From: Geobacteraceae bacterium
GTDB lineage: Bacteria; Desulfobacterota; Desulfuromonadia; Desulfuromonadales; Desulfuromonadaceae
NCBI GenBank assembly: GCA_020201305.1
Contig: JAIVHC010000184.1
Span: forward strand, 1-6,681
DNA: 6,681 nt
Reading direction: 5' to 3'
Positions 6,561 to 6,681 of this stretch are shown one piece after another; position 1 is the stretch's first letter; every line of letters starts with the position of its first letter. The notes beneath the pieces were generated by a model, which was given only the letters and a program-made list of their open reading frames with translations, did no database searches and had not been told where the DNA came from. The position numbers and the translations under genes are program-made.

Positions 6561-6681
6561 GATGGCGTCGCAAAAAGTCCGCCCTCCGGCGTTACGGCGT
6601 TTTTTCAGGACCTCGACATACCAGATGTATGCCTTCGCCCCTGAAAAACCACCAGGCCTTGTAGGTCGAAATTTTTGCTTA
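6561..6681. repeat. MITE-like or extragenic palindromic repeat (runs off window)
   Basis: From GATGGCGTCGCAAAAAGTCC (6561-6580) to the window end there is no credible gene but a nested fold. TTTTTCAGG (6601-6609) pairs with CCTGAAAAA (6640-6648), and inside it CATAC (6617-6621) pairs with GTATG (6627-6631) over a five-base loop. The first bases (GCAAAAA on the left) are mirrored by TTTTTGC at 6672-6678, as expected of imperfect terminal inverted repeats whose right end lies beyond the window. From memory, sequences opening with GGCGTCGCAAAAAGTC recur between genes in Geobacter-like and other deltaproteobacterial genomes; I could not check this. CTCCGGCGTT also occurs twice directly (6542-6551 and 6584-6593). 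There is no transposase here, so any mobility would depend on another element. Confidence 0.6.

Overview
This is a mostly housekeeping stretch of a bacterial chromosome, probably from the deltaproteobacterial side (Desulfuromonadales/Geobacter-like). The lineage call rests on three things: the overall look of the proteins, a small HDIG protein of a type I associate with that group, and a recurrent-looking intergenic repeat at the right edge. It comes from memory and is only moderately secure.

Four genes run leftward on the minus strand in close succession: a DUF1015-family protein (5601 to 4393), RNase R (likely start 4307, end 2106), the bifunctional riboflavin kinase/FMN adenylyltransferase RibF (2066 to 1098) and shikimate dehydrogenase AroE (1033 to 146). 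The gaps are about 85, 39 and 64 bases with no convincing terminator between genes, so one transcript is plausible. The products serve RNA turnover, flavin cofactor synthesis and aromatic amino-acid synthesis. They share no obvious pathway, so this looks like a housekeeping cluster. At the extreme left edge a further minus-strand reading frame may begin (ATG at 17), but only five complete codons are visible.

A 345-base spacer (5602-5946) separates the DUF1015 gene from a divergently transcribed plus-strand gene (5947-6507) for a small single-domain HD phosphohydrolase with an intact HDIG metal-binding set. The spacer holds two mutually exclusive short hairpins about 50 bases before the HD gene. 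It also holds a 91-codon minus-strand open frame that I do not recognise and do not accept as a gene.

Downstream of the HD gene, from about 6561 to the window end, lies a structured non-coding repeat with nested inverted repeats. It looks like a MITE-like or extragenic repeat element running off the edge.

The most unusual item is the DUF1015 protein. It keeps the framework of the family but has lost every strongly conserved polar motif I can recall, and it appears to lack the usual N-terminal region. I see no defence system, toxin-antitoxin pair, CRISPR array, prophage or tRNA/rRNA gene.
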